DNA from: Bufo bufo
Taxonomy: Eukaryota; Chordata; Amphibia; Anura; Bufonidae
Length of the DNA stretch: 64,000 bases
Direction of reading: 5' to 3'
Assembly: GCF_905171765.1 (NCBI RefSeq)
Contig: NC_053390.1
Coordinates: forward strand, 516,484,852 to 516,548,851
Part shown: in pieces, positions 31,021-42,689 of the stretch
Position numbering within the stretch: position 1 is the first letter of the stretch
How the letters are laid out: each line of letters opens with the position of its first letter
The notes under the pieces: model-generated
The model's database searches: none
Told to the model about the DNA's origin: nothing
What the model saw: the letters and a program-made list of their open reading frames with translations, nothing else
Program-made: the position numbers and the translations under genes

Positions 31021-31646
31021 GTGGTGAAGTGAGAAAATTACAGACTTTTTTGGGGTGTTTTCATTTTCTTTTTATTTATTTATTTGATCTAACAGTATGT
31101 CACACAGAGAAGTGCCAGGCCCTGCACAGGGAAGTGGCAGAGGCCTAAATGTTTCTGGTGCAGGCAGCGGTCACAGCAGAATAAGAAGCCATGGCAGCAG
31201 GGGTCACTTCGAGAGGCCGGAGCTCCCAGTGTCATCTAGCGGTCAAGTCTTGACCAGCAACCCAGCTGTTCTTGCATGGTTGACTTGATCTTCGACTTCG
31301 TCGCAAGTGACATCAGACACCCCCAGCCATTTATCGGTGGGTCTGCCAGACACAACCTTTAGTTGGCATGGCCCAGGAGCAGGCCCTATGCCCTCACCTG
31401 TCCTCAACCTGCCTCTGTCCTTTTCTGTTCCCTCAGCCAGAGAAGTATTGTATGCTGTGGGATCACTATACAGTGAGAACGAGCTACTAGAAGACAGTCA
31501 GCAGCTACTGGCGAGCCAAGATGTGGAGGAGACATCCGCCACTTCCTCCACTAGGCTGGCAAGTAGTGATGAGGAAAGTGGCGTGGGAGCAGGTGTTGTG
31601 AGCGGTTAGGCTCCTGACCCAGAAACGGTTGATATGCAGACAGTAC

Positions 31647-32401
31647 TTAAAAGACTTCTGTCACTCCACTAAACTCATTTTATATTTTTTTGTCTCCTTA
31701 AAATCCTTATGCTGCGATTTCTCAATATATAATGCTATTACTCAGTTTGGTTCAGTAGTTATATAAAAAAACAGACTTTTATAATATGCAAATTACCTCT
31801 CTAGCAGCAAGTAGGGCGGCTAACTGCTGCTAGCAGCCGCAGCCTCCATTCATAATGACGCACCCTCCTCATGTTGATTGACAGGACCAGCCAATGCGCT
31901 CGTCTTCTGACTGGCCCTGTCTGCGTTTTAAATCTCGCGCCGGTCTTCAGTTGGCGCAGGCGCACTGAGTGGAGGACGCTCGCTCGGCCGCTCCATCCTC
32001 AGTGCGCCTGCGCCGGGTGTACATGTGACGTCATCGGCGCAGGCGCACTGAGGATGGAGCGGCCGAGCGAGCGTCCTCCACTCAGTGCGCCTACGCCAAC
32101 TAAAGACCGGCACGAGATTTAAAACGCAGACAGGGCCAGTCAGAGGACGAGCGCATTGGCTGGTCCTGTCAATCAACATGAGGAGGGGGCGTCATTATGA
32201 ATGGAGGATGCGGCTGCTAGCAGCAGGTAGCCGCCCTACCTGCTGCTAGAGAGGTAATTTGCATATTATAAAAGTCCGTTTTTCTATATAACTACTGAAC
32301 CAAACTGAGTAATAGCATTATATATTGAGAAATTGCAGCATAAGGATTTTAAGGAGACAAAAAAAAATAATGAGTTTAGTGAAGTGACAGAAGCCCTTTA
32401 A
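31647..32401. mobile_element. 755-bp palindromic MITE with TTAA ends
   Basis: Two arms of about 370 bp are near-perfect reverse complements around a centre at about 32025. Both ends carry TTAA (31647-31650 and 32398-32401) followed by AGGGCTTCTGTCAC-like sequence, typical of piggyBac-type targets. The inner arms are GC-rich (GCAGGCGCACTGAG), and the apex carries TGACGTCA, a CREB-type palindrome. No transposase. Inserted in the hAT copy 2 coding region. Confidence 0.88.
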
Positions 32402-33807
32402 TGATGATGATGTAGCTGAGCCTGTCGGTGTCTGCCAAAGTGCACGTCAGCCCCGAAGTGTGGAGCTGTAACTACAGTCAGTGACAGTACATGTCCTTTA
32501 CGGCCCACTGGGTGAATGTGGTTCCTGCACAGCCACACCAGCAACTTGGCCAGGTGACGCTGCTTCCGCCTCCACGTTCTCACGCCATTGGTCCTGCGAC
32601 AATGTCCACCTCTGCATCCTCATCCTCCACTGTGTCCTCAGCCTCCACTGCAGGGACAATTCACAGTGCCACTCAAGCATACCACATGTGCAGGGCACGG
32701 CGGTGTCACGCTGTTCTGCACCTAATTTTCCTGGTCCAACAGAGTCATACAGGGGAGGAACTGCTCGTTGTCCTTCACCAAGAAATCGAATCCTGGCTTT
32801 CTCCGCAACAACTTAAAATTGGAACCATAGTGACCAACAACGAGAAGAACATGGTGTCGGCTCTGCGTTAAGGAGGGCTGAGCCATGCGCCCTGCATGCC
32901 ACACATGTTCAATATTGTTGTCAAGCGGTTCCTGAAGTCTTCTACCCATCTGCAAGACATCCTAAAAATGGCCAGGAAACTTTGCATGCATTTCAACCAC
33001 TCGTACACCCCAAAGCACACCATCCTTGAGCTGCAGCGGCAGAACGACATCTGCAATGAGGCGGGGCGTGGTACGGTTACAGGGACACCAGATTATGCAG
33101 TGGGTCAGGATATGGGTATACCAGTCTATAGTTTGCTTGTGACCCCAATTGCAGCGTGTGCAGGGTACAATCTCAGGGCCCTTTAAGGTGTTGCAACTCA
33201 CGTACCAGGTGAGGAATGCCAGAGTTGGGTAATGTTTCTGTGTAGTAGTAGGTAATGGTGTCAACGGTGTCTCCTACCTGGGTACGGCTGGACTCCTGGA
33301 TCCTGGCTCACTTGCAATAAATGAGTGTGTTGCTAGTAGGAGTAATTGAGGAACTTGGTAGTAATGAATGAGATCCAGACTTGGAATATAATTCAACTTG
33401 TCTTTACTCGAGGCAGCATTAATCCATATGAGATACAGCAATAGTCTTGGGTCCCAGTAGGTATTGGCAATGTATGGCAGGGATTACTATCTCTTCTGCT
33501 TCTATCATATGACTGGAGAATGTGGCAGGAATCTATCTTCTGCTCTGTCTATCTTCTGCTTGGTATGGGACTGACTAGCTGAGGAGGAATTTGGCTTCTC
33601 CTGGTCTCTGGATGTTACTCACATTTATGCTCACAGGGAATGGTTCGTCCTGCAGATCTGGAGGTGCTGCTTGCTTGTCAACCAGCTGAGGCTGAAGGCT
33701 CAGGCTGGGGATGAAGATCTTTGGTCTCAGCCGAGACTAGATTCTGGGTTGGGATCCCTTTGAACTGGGAGCTCCTACCAGCACAGCCTTCCCCTAGCCA
33801 GGGTGGC

Positions 33808-34118
33808 TGGCACACTCACACTAACTTCCTTCCCTCACCATGAGGCAGGATGTGGGCGAGCCCACTCTGCTCAAAGAGAGGGGAGCTAAACTGGAATAAA
33901 CTATTCCAGTCTAGATATGCTAAACTGAACTAAAACCTTGCTAAACATTGCTGCCATCTTTTGGTGTACATGGAAATTACAGCAAATATATTTAACAGGC
34001 TTAGAAAATGCACATTTGTGAGGAGTATTATGTAAAATCACATTAGATGACAAGGCACATGTTACCAACAAATAGTAGCGGGAAAAAGAGTTTAGTAACA
34101 TAACTCTGGGATGTTGCA
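33808..34118. repeat. direct repeat, first copy
   Basis: About 95% identical to 34791-35101, from CTGGCACACTCACACTAAC to GGGATGTTGCA. A minus-strand AATAAA-like word is absent; nothing coding is seen. Confidence 0.85.
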
Positions 34119-34790
34119 TTCCCCTTTACTTTGAGTTAAGCCGCCCTCGGCTTATGCTTAGGAGGGAGAGAAATCAGCTCTGGGGTACCCAATAAAGTAC
34201 AAAGTGCTGCATGAATTACATATAAAGACATACATAGACAAAACATGAAACGGTTTTCTCCAGGTTCCTGCCCGCTAGAGTAAGGTGTCCAACACACAGT
34301 TTCCTTCTCTTGGTATAACCAGTGAACCTAAATTCTGCACTAAGCAAACATTACTGACTGACTTTGAAATGTTCTGGATCCTTTAAACACCAAAGAAAGC
34401 ATGGGGGTGTCTTTACACTGTAGTCCCGCCATTGTGTAATGGAATGCCCGCAAATGAAAGGGTGGCTTTATCCTGCATTCCCTTTCCTGCACCAAAGCCT
34501 GAGAAATTTGGCTTAAAGCACGATCACTATGGTGACTAAGGGGTAGCTAAATTATGGCTCTAAGGCTTGAGGTACCATACCTTAGGCAAAAGGCTCAGAA
34601 GGGGAGGTATTTATCGTCTCCATGCTCTTCTGGCAATGTCACAGGAGGAGGGTATTACAATCCCATGGATCTCCTGGAAATAAAACACCTCAGGATGGGA
34701 GCAATCCTGAACATGAAACAAGCAGGAAGAAGCGCTCTAGGACTTCTAATGATTCCCGAAGCAGCGGGGTTACCCATGTAGTTACTGGAC

Positions 34791-35101
34791 CTGGCACACT
34801 CACACTAACTTCCTTCCCTCCCCCATGAGGCAGGATGTGGGCGAGCCCACTCTGTTCAAAGAGGGGGGAGCTAAACTGGAATAAACTATTCCAGTCTAGA
34901 TATGCTAAACTGAACTAAGACCTTGCTAAACATTGCTGCCATCTGCTGGTGTACATGGAAATTACAGCAAATATATTTAACAGGCTTAGAAAATGCACAT
35001 TTGTGAGGAGTATTATGTAAAATCACATTAGATGACAAGGCACATGTTACCAACAAATAGTAGCGGGAAAAAGAGTTTAGTAACATAACTCTGGGATGTT
35101 A
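34791..35101. repeat. direct repeat, second copy
   Basis: Second copy of 33808-34118; its end abuts resumed hAT coding sequence. Confidence 0.85.
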
Positions 35102-36539
35102 CACATCCCTCAACATAGGCTAATATGCGACGTTTCCACCTGTTGGGATTCCAACCTCCATATGTTGGAACGACTGTACGAACAGAGAAAGGCCATAACG
35201 ATTTCTTGATGATCCAAGCGGACAGGAGTACTCCCCTGTGTAACTTCTATGTCAGCCAGTGGCAGCTCATGCGTGACACCTGCCGTTTGCTTACTCCCTT
35301 TAAAGAGGCCACGTTATTTGTCAGTCGCCAGGACTACAGGATGAACAACGTCATTCCACTACTTCATGTCTTGGAACAGATGCTGGTACATCTGACTTGT
35401 CAGGTGACTGGTGATGTGGTGCCTACATATCACGGCCACATGACCCCTGTGGGGGCTGAACTTGAGGAGGGGAAGGACATTGGAGCACAAGCAATGTATA
35501 TCAAAATGGGTGGTTTTTCTACACAGGTGACAGGAGAGGAGGAGCAGGAGCAGCCGGAGGAGCAAGAGGGAGATGAGGAAGACGAGGCAGATGACACAGA
35601 CACACCGTGGCAGTATGCAGTGGAGAAGGAGGCAGGGAGTTCCTCCAAGTCACTTGCACAAATGGCCCGATGCATGCTCACTTGCTTGCATAGTGACAGC
35701 CAAATTGTCACCATTTGGATGAGGGCTGACCTCTGGCTCTCCACCTTGTTGGACCCTCGCTACCAGTCCAAAACGAGGGCCTTTTTATACCCACTGAGAG
35801 GGAGGACAAACTGAACTACTATAGAGACATCCTATGTAGTCAGTTGGCCGCTGCCTATCTGTGCCATCGTCCATCCTCTGTCAGGTCTGACGGGGGGGGG
35901 GGGCCCTCTGCGCTCACGTTCCACTGCCATGGCTGCTGCGGAGGGGTGGGGTGACAGGAGCAGCCTGAGTCTAGAGTTGCTGATGAGCAGCTTTCTTCAC
36001 CCGCCTAGTGAAGAAACTACTCACCAGCATCAGCATATAGACCTGGAGCAGAACTTGAACCAGCAGGTGGTGGCATACTTGAACAGCACCCTGCCACCCC
36101 ACATTGAAGATCCGAAGATCCACTGGACTACTGGGCAACCAAACTGGATTTGTGGCCGCAACTGGCCGAGTTTGCCCTGGAAAACCCGGCCAGTAGTGTG
36201 GCATCATAGCGGGTATTTAGTGCGGCGGGGGCCATAGTTTCCCCTAAGAAAAACTTGCCTGTCCACCCAAAATGTGTGGAGACTGACCTTTATCAAGATT
36301 AATCAGGCGTGGATCAGCCAGAATTTCCACCCACTAATGCCTGATGCATCAGACTAGATCATCCATGGTGCTACACCAACACTTTCACAAATGAGACCGG
36401 CTTCTTCTGGCTACCTGCCTTAGCTACTATTCAGATGCTGCCAGCCACCTGATGCCCCACATCTGATGCCAAGTGCTCCTTCTTTCACCCACCATCTTCA
36501 GCTGGTACTGGTATTGCCACTCACATTCCCGCTCTGTCA

Positions 36540-37345
36540 CCGGGTCACTCTGTGGTCTCCTGATACAGCTGCCACCTCCACACTATGTCACCTTGCCACT
36601 CTGTGGTCTCCTGATGCTGCTACCACCTCAACACTATGTCACCTTGCCACTCTGTGGTCTCCTTATGCTGCTACTACCTCCACACTATGTCACCTTGCCA
36701 CTCTGTGGTCTCCTGATCCTGCTACTACCTCCACACTATGTCACCTTGCCACTATGTGTTCTCCTCATGCTGCTGCCACCTCCACACTATGTCACCTTGC
36801 CACTCTGTGGTCTTCTGATGCTTCTGCTACCTCCACACTATGTTACCTTGCTACTCTGCGGTCTCCTCATGGTGCTGCCACCTCCACAGTATGTCACCTT
36901 GCCACTATGTGGTCTCCTCATGGTGCTGCCACCTCCACACTATGTCACCTTGCCACTATGTGGTCTCCTCATGCTTCTGCCACCTCCACACTATGTCACC
37001 TTGCCACTCTGTGGTCTGCTGATGCTGCTGCCACCTCCACACTATGTCACTTTGCCACTCTGTGGTCTCCTCATGCTGCTGCCACTTCCACACTATGTTA
37101 CCTTGCCACTCTGTGATCTCCTCATGCTGCTGCCACCTCCACACTATGTCACCTTGCCACTCTGTGGTCTTCTGATGCTGCTGCCACCTCTACACTGTCA
37201 CCTTGCCACTCTGTGACCTCCTGATGCTGCTGCTGCCGCCACCTCCACACTGTCATTGTGCCACTCTGTGGCCTCCTCATGCTGCTTCCACCTCACCACT
37301 ATGTCATAGGGCTACTCTGTGGACTTCTCATGCTGTTCCCACCCT
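36540..37345. repeat. 51-bp minisatellite, about 15 copies
   Basis: Units of 51 bp (CTGTGGTCTCCTGATGCTGC, CACCTCCACACTATGTCACC, TTGCCACT). Because 51 is a multiple of three, long frames run through it in two phases and yield 17-residue repeats, but these are by-products. Lies 3' of the hAT copy 2 transposase. Confidence 0.93.
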
Positions 37346-38160
37346 CCCCACCTTATGACTGGGCCACAATTTTGCCTTTCGGCCTGGCTGACATTATCAT
37401 TTATTTGACCCTTCTTCTGATCTGTCCGAAGGAAGGAAAAATTAGATACACAACGGATCCTGTCTGTGTATCAGCTGTAAGGTCTGTACCGTCCCATCAG
37501 AATTGGCTTGTGATTTGGTAGCCAAAAGCAGGAGTGGGAACAAAACACAGAAGACATGCAAATATTCTATTCACGTGTCATCTCTGTATTGGATCCACTC
37601 CTTTTTGGCATTATCAATACTGATGGATTACTGACCAAATGCTGACCAAGTGAAGGTGGATGCTTAACAGACAGGATCCGTTTTTGGGGGGTTAATGTTC
37701 TGACGGATCAGAGGAAGGGCAAAATAATCAGTAACATCTTCACATACTTACTGCTGACACCCTCTACACTTTGTCAGGGGGATTTACTTGTATAAGCGTA
37801 AAATAGAACAGGTTCTGTAGACATCTATGTGGAATCAGCTGACGACAGTGTAAAAGGAGCGCGCTTCTTCTTGGCGCTAACATCGATCTGTAAGGCTGAG
37901 TTCATACTTGAGTTATTTGGTCAGTTTTGGCCCCGTCACTGCCCAAATAAGTAAAGTGTGCAGTGATTCTAAGAGCGACACCTGTCATCTGCATGTCATA
38001 CTGACTCACAGTATTATTTCACTACCACAGCAGACTCCCTATGCGTGTTACTGCAAGGCACAGTGTTCTACACCACTATAAAGGCTCTCTCCAGCCAGGA
38101 AATAGCATTTTTTTTACATGATTCGCCGCAAAGAAATTCAGATCGAACCAATTTTTATTT
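37346..38160 (+). other. non-coding 3' region of hAT copy 2
   Basis: No gene is seen. GGATCCGTTTTTGGGGGGTT and several GGATC-containing phrases recur loosely. The end carries a T-rich run and GATTCGCCGC, probably the subterminal part of the element. Confidence 0.45.
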
Positions 38161-38169
38161 TTTTATTCA

Positions 38170-38994
38170 ATGAGCCAGACGATTCGGTTATGTGGGCAGA
38201 AGGTGAAGCATGGTCAGAGTTCAAATGTTGGTACCACAGCCTTGCACGAACACATGGAGCGTCACCATAAAGTGGCCTGGGAAAACCATGGCACTCTCCA
38301 AGAAGCCAGCATGCCTTCTCCAGCAGTCAGGGCTCCTCCTCCTCCTTCTCTTCATCATGTGTTTTGCCAGCAATCACTGAGGCAATTACAAAGAGACAAC
38401 AGTATGTGTGCACTCATCCAATGGTGCAGAAACTGAACATGCACCAGGACGAGTTGTTGGTACTACAGTCCCTCCCTTTCTATATCGTGGAGTCTCAACA
38501 TTTCAAAGAACTTATGGCTTGTGTCCAGCCAAGGTGGAGAGTCACAAGCTGTAATTTCTTGTCTAAAAAAGCTGTACCAGCCCTGCACACATATGTTGAG
38601 CAGAAGGTGGGCCAGTCCTTGAGCCTGTCAGTGCCTGGTACAGTTCGTGCCAGCACTGGCGTGTGGAGCTGTAACTATGGTCAAAGACAATATATGTCCT
38701 TTACAGCCCACTAGCTATTTGTGGTTCTGGCCCAGGCACACCAGCAACTTGGCCAAGTAATGGCACTGCTGCCTCTGTTTTGTAATCATGGGATTTCTGC
38801 GCCAATGTCCTCCTCTGGCTCCTCAGCCTCCACTGTAGGCACAGTTCAGAGTGGTTCTCCAGCATACCACCTATGCAAAACACGATGTTGTCACGCGTTT
38901 CTACATCTGGTCAGCCTGAGTGAACGGAGTGACACACCTGGGAGGAACTGCCCCTCGTCATCAACCAAGAAATCCTGGCTGTCTCCTCGATAAC
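38170..38994 (+). pseudogene. hAT transposase fragment, copy 3 (BED finger and following part)
   Basis: Encodes the second half of a BED finger (RLCGQKVKHGQSS, TTALHEHMERHH), then MHQDELLVLQSLPFYIVES and LSLSVPGTVRASTG. From 38618 on it is homologous to 32417-32805 of copy 2, but it keeps the preceding BED segment that copy 2 has lost. Ends at about 38994, without the catalytic C-terminus. Two frame changes. Confidence 0.78.
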
Positions 38995-39902
38995 TGGACA
39001 TAGCTAACATTTCACATTTAGCCACGTTATCTAGCTTTCTACAGTCTTGAATGAACTAAGCTCTGGGTTTTCACTGTTGCCATGGAACAGCCTTAGTTAT
39101 ATATGACTTGCTAAGTGTTATAGAAAATATATGATATATATCAGTGGGAAAACATATTAATACATGCTTCAATTAATTTGAAATTGCTATCTGAAAATTC
39201 CTAGATTTAACTGTCCACTTAACGGACATAAAATCTTAATAACCATCCTGAATCCGTCAATAATATTGAGCATTGACTTCTTTCCATTTAATCAGTCATC
39301 TTTCCGACACATCAGTGTGCAGATTTATATATTCGATATGATGTAAAGGACATTACTTTCCCAACACATATTTCTATTGGAGCAATTTTTATTTTTTTTC
39401 CAACTTGATGTTTCATTTTTGTTCATGAACAATTGATTGAGTACAAATTGTCAGGAAACATTAATCACTTGTACTGTATTTGGCAGTTGATACTTATTGA
39501 AATAGATCTCTTTACCACTAAAGGCTAAGGTAATTCAAGTACTCTGCAATTCAGGAGTACAAAGCCTCATTTTGTAAAAAAATATTGCATGGAACAGCCC
39601 ATTCAAAGTAGTTTTCTTTTACATACACAGTTATTCCAATTTAGCAAGAGCTATCTCTCTAAAGTTATTACAAGCAAAAGGTCTGCCACTTCTCTTTATA
39701 AGACTGAAACACAAACTATTGCAATAACCTTTATAGCACCCATACCATTGATTATGGGTTATATGGCAAAGTTGCTTAAAGAGATTGTCTGCTTTGGACA
39801 GTTTTCTACTGTGAAAAGGTTCCCCTGATGACATGCTGATCACAGGGTGTCCTTCTGAGGGGATCTGAACAGAGCATTACCATGTTGGAAACGAAGCAAT
39901 AC
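38995..39902. other. AT-rich intergenic stretch
   Basis: Nothing recognisable: no open frame with family likeness, no tandem repeat and no inverted termini. Confidence 0.5.
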
Positions 39903-40290
39903 ATTAAAGGGGTTGTCCAGGTTCAGAGCTCACCCTGGATATATCCCTTTTTCACCCAGGCAGGCCCTCTGACATGAGCATCGGAACATTTTATGCTCTG
40001 ATGCTCTCCCTTGCCCTGTACTGAATCGTGCAGGGCAATGGCTGTTTGTTTATATTTTTAACACTGCTAGGAGGAGGCTTCTACGTAGCAGTATTGTGAC
40101 GTCACCGAAACTGATGGGCGGGCTTTAGCGCTCTGGGCTCACTGCTAGGTGGAAGCTTTTGCCTAGCTTTACTCATGGAGAGTCCAGTATGTCTCCGGAT
40201 CTCCAAAAAAAAGACTTTTCCAAGCGCGATTCAACGCAGGAGAAAGGAGAGCATTTGAGAGGGGCTGTCTGGGTAAAAACAGGGATATTA
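39903..40290. mobile_element. TTAA-type MITE, right end truncated
   Basis: Begins TTAAAGGGGTTGTCCAGG. An internal inverted repeat pairs CCCAGGCAGGCCCTCTGACA...GAGCATCGGA...CTGAATCGTG (39956-40030) with the degenerate reverse copy GCGATTCAACGCAGG...GAGCATTTGAG...CTGGGTAAAAACAGGGATAT (40226-40288). The outer right arm with the second TTAA is missing. No coding capacity. Confidence 0.65.
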
Positions 40291-42470
40291 AAAGAAGGGG
40301 ATATAGGACGGCTCTACCTCTGATTGGGGATGGCAAGGTGCACCAGTCTGATGTCGCACTCAGATCACCAAGGAAACTGTATCAATAGGATGAATGGGCA
40401 CTCTTATATCTAGAACACAAGTTGAGTAAGGTAACACTAACTGTATTTATTAGTACATAAAATAGCACAGAGATCAGAATCAAAATATACAGGTGATTTC
40501 CCTATTATATCTAGTAGATATTGAAACTAAAAGTAAAATAAAAATAAAATAGGACTGTAAATACACAATATACTAAAATAGAATAATAAAAGTTTGCTAT
40601 AAACTTATTAAAATGCACAGTGAATTCCAATCCTATTTAGACGGATTGGATAAAATGGCTTATGAGGTCAGGACAGGTCGGTCACATAGATATTGTAGAT
40701 AGGCTGAGTCCGTCCAGTCCACAAGGTTGGAATGAACACAGACACTGCCACTGCAATACGTTATTGTAGGATAGTGGCTAAATATAAGTGAATTCGGTAA
40801 AATCCTATTACCTATAGGTGAATATGTTTCCAAAAAGTGAATGAATTTAAAAAAATAGTTTCAAAAATATTAATGGTGCAAAAAATCACTAGTGATAAAT
40901 CAAAGTCCTTCCATATGATGCAAAGAATCACTGGTGGTAAATCAAAGTCCGTTCCTATATATCCGTGCCGGAACAGATTTGTGAACATGCATATAAATCC
41001 AACAATATAAATATAAATATAAATTTTAATTGTGAGTGCTCAAAGTAATAATGCAATACTCAGTCACAATCCTAGGTCGTGTATTGCCCTCGATCTGTAG
41101 GGTCTCAACACTATCAATGCGCAAATTATATTTCACTCGTGGCCGCTTTCCTAGAAGAGAAGCTGTTGCTGAACGCTGTCAGTACGGAGATTGTGTCTCA
41201 CTCGTAGCTGCTTTCCTGGAAGAGAAGCTGTTGCCAAACTGTTGCGATCAACAGAGCCTGGATACAATGTTATAGGCTGCCAAGTTTTCTGGCAGCAGAT
41301 TTCAAAGTCGGATATCCAACAGTATTAAATATCATGGAATGGTTTGGTACTCACGCTCAATGATGATGTTCAGTCCGTGGCGTCCCACGTAGCGTGAGTT
41401 AAAGGCAAGCTTACCTCTCAAAGATGAATTTGAATGCTGTCTTACAGCTTCATACCGAGTCCATGTGGATAGTTCAAATTGGTGTAGGGATCCGGCTGCA
41501 AGGTCAGTTCAAGGTCTAGCCCTCTGTTTGTAGTGGGCGTTTCTCGTATTTCCCGCAGCACTCGTTCAGGTGATTTGATTACCCCTGCTTCTTGATATTC
41601 CTCGTATATTGCCAGGATATGGCCAAAGGGGATTGATAAAAGCGCTTTCTCCAAAACAACAGGAATGTTGTTATTTCAGTTTTCACGGGTTATTGCCAGA
41701 TCCAGGTCTACTATTCCTCCACGCCAGACGCGTTTCAAAGGCTATCCTGCCTTCTTCCTCAGTGGCTTTGTTAGAACTGTCTGGCTTACCGGCTTTTATT
41801 CCTATACCTCCCAGGGGGGCTCCCTAGTAAATCTGGAATGGATCCAGTGGATCTGGTATTATTATATAGACTCCTCCTTGCATTGCGGTTCTTTTGCATT
41901 TCCTTTGCGGTTTTTAATGCATTGATGCGTTTTTTGTTCCATAATGTCTTTAGCTCATGGACAACATTTTCTATTGATTATTTTTGATCAAACTAATTGC
42001 GTTCTCACTGTGTATATAATTATAACATGTATTCCCTATATAGGATAAATATCTAAAAATAGTCCAACATTTTAAAATATAAGAAATAAAATAAAATAAA
42101 AACTAGATATCTCGCTGCCACAGCAAGTGGATTCAGGAAAGGACTTTCATTATATTTATAAATACCTATTCACAGCTAATATCATTATTAAATGTATATT
42201 TTAAAATAGGAGCAGATATTAGTATAGTGTATGCTAAATAAACCATACAGCATATCAGACATGATGTGTTATATATATATTATATACAGCCTCCAACAAT
42301 ACATTGGGTATCATTCGCTGATGTTGTAATATATTGTTCTTTAGTGGTGTCCCAACATGTAAATTTCTGATTGTTCACAGGGAAACCGATGTGTAGATGT
42401 ATAGATGGTATGGGGGTGGAGGCCTACAGGTCAGGGGGAGTCATAGTGCTGATAAACAGCCAGACTAGTA
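40291..42470 (-). mobile_element. Penelope-like terminal-repeat region (probable)
   Basis: AT-rich sequence without a recognisable protein, assigned because of the hammerhead-like motif at 41723-41766 on the minus strand, a hallmark of Penelope-like terminal repeats. A tandem pair of about 66 bp (ctttcctagaagagaagctg and ctttcctggaagagaagctg) is at 41148-41250. A 70-residue minus frame at 41442-41654 shows no known domain. Boundaries are uncertain. Confidence 0.45.
41723..41766 (-). ncRNA. hammerhead ribozyme-like motif, type I minimal form
   Basis: Read on the minus strand: stem I GCCA, core CTGAGGA, stem II AAGGC-AGGATA-GCCTT, core GAAA, minimal stem III with palindromic ACGCGT, cleavage-site C, and stem I partner TGGC. 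All invariant core bases (CTGANGA and GAAA) are present. An extra base or two flank stem II. This is the layout described for hammerheads of Penelope-like retroelements. Activity is not shown. Confidence 0.72.
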
Positions 42471-42689
42471 CTCCCCGATTGTCAGGGGTAGTCATAGTGC
42501 TGATTAGTGATGAGCGGCAGGTGGCATATTCGATTTCGACAAAATTCGCGAATATTCGATAGAATATTCGTTTCATATTCAACGAAATTGAATATTCGTC
42601 ATTATTCTAGTTATCGCGATTATTATGCGATTTAAATAATCGCGTATTGCGATTTTAACTTAAGGCTACTTTCCTATTGGTTTGATATC

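Larger units (their letters stand above)
33062..35101. mobile_element. unidentified insertion with 311-bp direct repeats
   Basis: This block splits the hAT transposase between CTGCAATGAGGC and CCTCAACATAGG. It contains two direct repeats (33808-34118 and 34791-35101), both ending GGGATGTTGCA or GGGATGTTACA. No gene could be recognised in the 670 bp between them. The arrangement could be a non-autonomous LTR element with an unequal left flank, but no target duplication, primer site or polypurine tract was found, so the class is open. Confidence 0.5.
31097..36300 (+). pseudogene. hAT transposase of copy 2, decayed and interrupted
   Basis: N-terminal low-complexity sequence (31097-31609, one TGA at 31286-31288) is followed by a MITE, the middle part (32402-33060, with MSFTAHWVNVVP-like and VKRFLKSSTHL blocks), a 2-kb insertion, and the C-terminal half (35102-36300, with DFLMIQADRSTPLCNF, LMRDTCRLLTPFKEA and LWLSTLLDPRYQ). 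The dimerisation signature near 36200 reads SVAS-stop-RVFSAAGA, a TAG where Glu is usual. Comparison with copy 3 shows that about 450 bp covering the BED finger are absent here between 31609 and 32417. Many stops and shifts. Confidence 0.82.
30024..38160 (+). mobile_element. hAT element, copy 2, with nested insertions
   Basis: Starts with CTAGAGATGAGCAAATCGA, a terminus resembling other hAT ends here. It holds a 73-bp minisatellite, a broken BED-type transposase, a 51-bp minisatellite and a non-coding 3' region, the same order as copy 1. A palindromic MITE (31647-32401) and an unidentified 2-kb block (about 33062-35101) lie inside. The right end decays near 38110-38160 (GATTCGCCGCAAAG) without a clear terminus. 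Confidence 0.7.

Noticed and set aside
31871..32179. Two 83-codon frames on opposite strands with almost identical products
   Set aside because: They are the same palindrome arm read twice; no protein family likeness.
36466..37216. Two long overlapping frames (216 and 247 codons) with a 17-residue repeat
   Set aside because: They exist because the 51-bp repeat unit is divisible by three. Two phases are open at once and no start context, domain or conservation supports a protein.
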